DNA from: an uncultured Bacteroidia bacterium
Lineage (GTDB): Bacteria; Bacteroidota; Bacteroidia; Bacteroidales; F082
Direction: 5' to 3'
Length of the DNA: 64,000 nt
NCBI GenBank assembly: GCA_902800965.1
Contig: CADCGK010000009.1
Location: 48,880 to 112,879 of the forward strand
Part shown: positions 63,974 to 64,000 of the stretch, piece after piece
Layout: each line of letters begins with the position of its first letter
Position numbering within the stretch: position 1 is the first letter of the stretch
Notes under the pieces: model-generated
Told to the model about the DNA's origin: nothing
Seen by the model: the letters and a program-made list of their open reading frames with translations, nothing else
Database searches by the model: none
Made by a program: the position numbers and the translations under genes

Positions 63974-64000
63974 GGCGGCGACCTACTTTCCCACGTCTTA
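63974..64000 (-). rRNA. rrf: 5S ribosomal RNA, 3' end (partial)
   Basis: Read on the minus strand, the last bases give GTGGGAAAGTAGGTCGCCGC, the conserved 3' part of 5S rRNA. The gene is cut by the window edge, so only about 27 bases of its 3' end are seen. Its 3' border at about 63974 is approximate. An rRNA operon on the minus strand must lie to the right. Confidence 0.85.

Overview
The window looks like chromosomal DNA of a member of the order Bacteroidales (phylum Bacteroidota). The evidence is a type IX secretion system (T9SS) locus (PorU, PorV, GldJ) with cargo carrying C-terminal sorting domains, a GldJ-MurF gene pair, an rnfBCDGEA operon preceded by rseC, class II aldolase and PepD, a TamL-type lipoprotein, and promoters with the Bacteroidota -7 element TAnnTTTG. 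Shine-Dalgarno sequences are mostly absent, as is usual in this phylum. I cannot name a genus.

Layout. 40-9260 is a defence-type island: two unrecognised genes, a type III restriction-modification methyltransferase (mod), two paralogous membrane-anchored TPR proteins, and the type III restriction subunit (res). The accessory genes and the middle of mod are clearly AT-rich, while both ends of mod and all of res are richer in G+C. A 17-codon copy of the res start lies between the two TPR genes, followed by a copy of the mod-to-TPR leader. This is the scar of a tandem duplication of the accessory gene. 9262-12643 holds a small CTD-bearing secreted protein overlapping a large beta-helix protein, then an intergenic inverted repeat. 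12644-18557 is a housekeeping block: fba, purB, an MsbA-like ABC exporter, pepD and rpmH. 18681-29041 is a cell-envelope glycan block: methyltransferase, glycosyltransferase and GmhA-like isomerase on the minus strand, YfhO-type membrane protein and two glycosyltransferases on the plus strand, then a flippase and a YihY-family protein on the minus strand. 29087-34619 is rseC plus rnfBCDGEA.

34760-54519 is the T9SS region. It starts with a large secreted protein with Ig/PKD-like domains and a CTD, a lipoprotein, a PorT-like barrel and a gingipain-like C25 protease with a CTD. These face a minus-strand cluster of two complete tandem PorU-type C25 proteins followed by PorV, with gldJ divergent from it. 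54582-63909 carries murF, anmK, exbB, exbD, tonB, folC, a TamL-like BamA-superfamily lipoprotein and a RecD-like helicase. The 3' end of a minus-strand 5S rRNA lies at the right edge, so an rRNA operon begins beyond the window.

The genes work together in three recognisable groups. The first is a type III R-M system with an embedded, duplicated membrane accessory module; this is the best candidate for an undescribed variant. The second is the T9SS attachment complex (PorU/PorV) beside several of its probable substrates, with two PorU-like sortases instead of the usual one. The third is energy and envelope functions (Rnf, ExbBD-TonB, peptidoglycan synthesis and recycling, glycan assembly). All functional assignments rest on reading motifs and gene order by eye; no database search was run.
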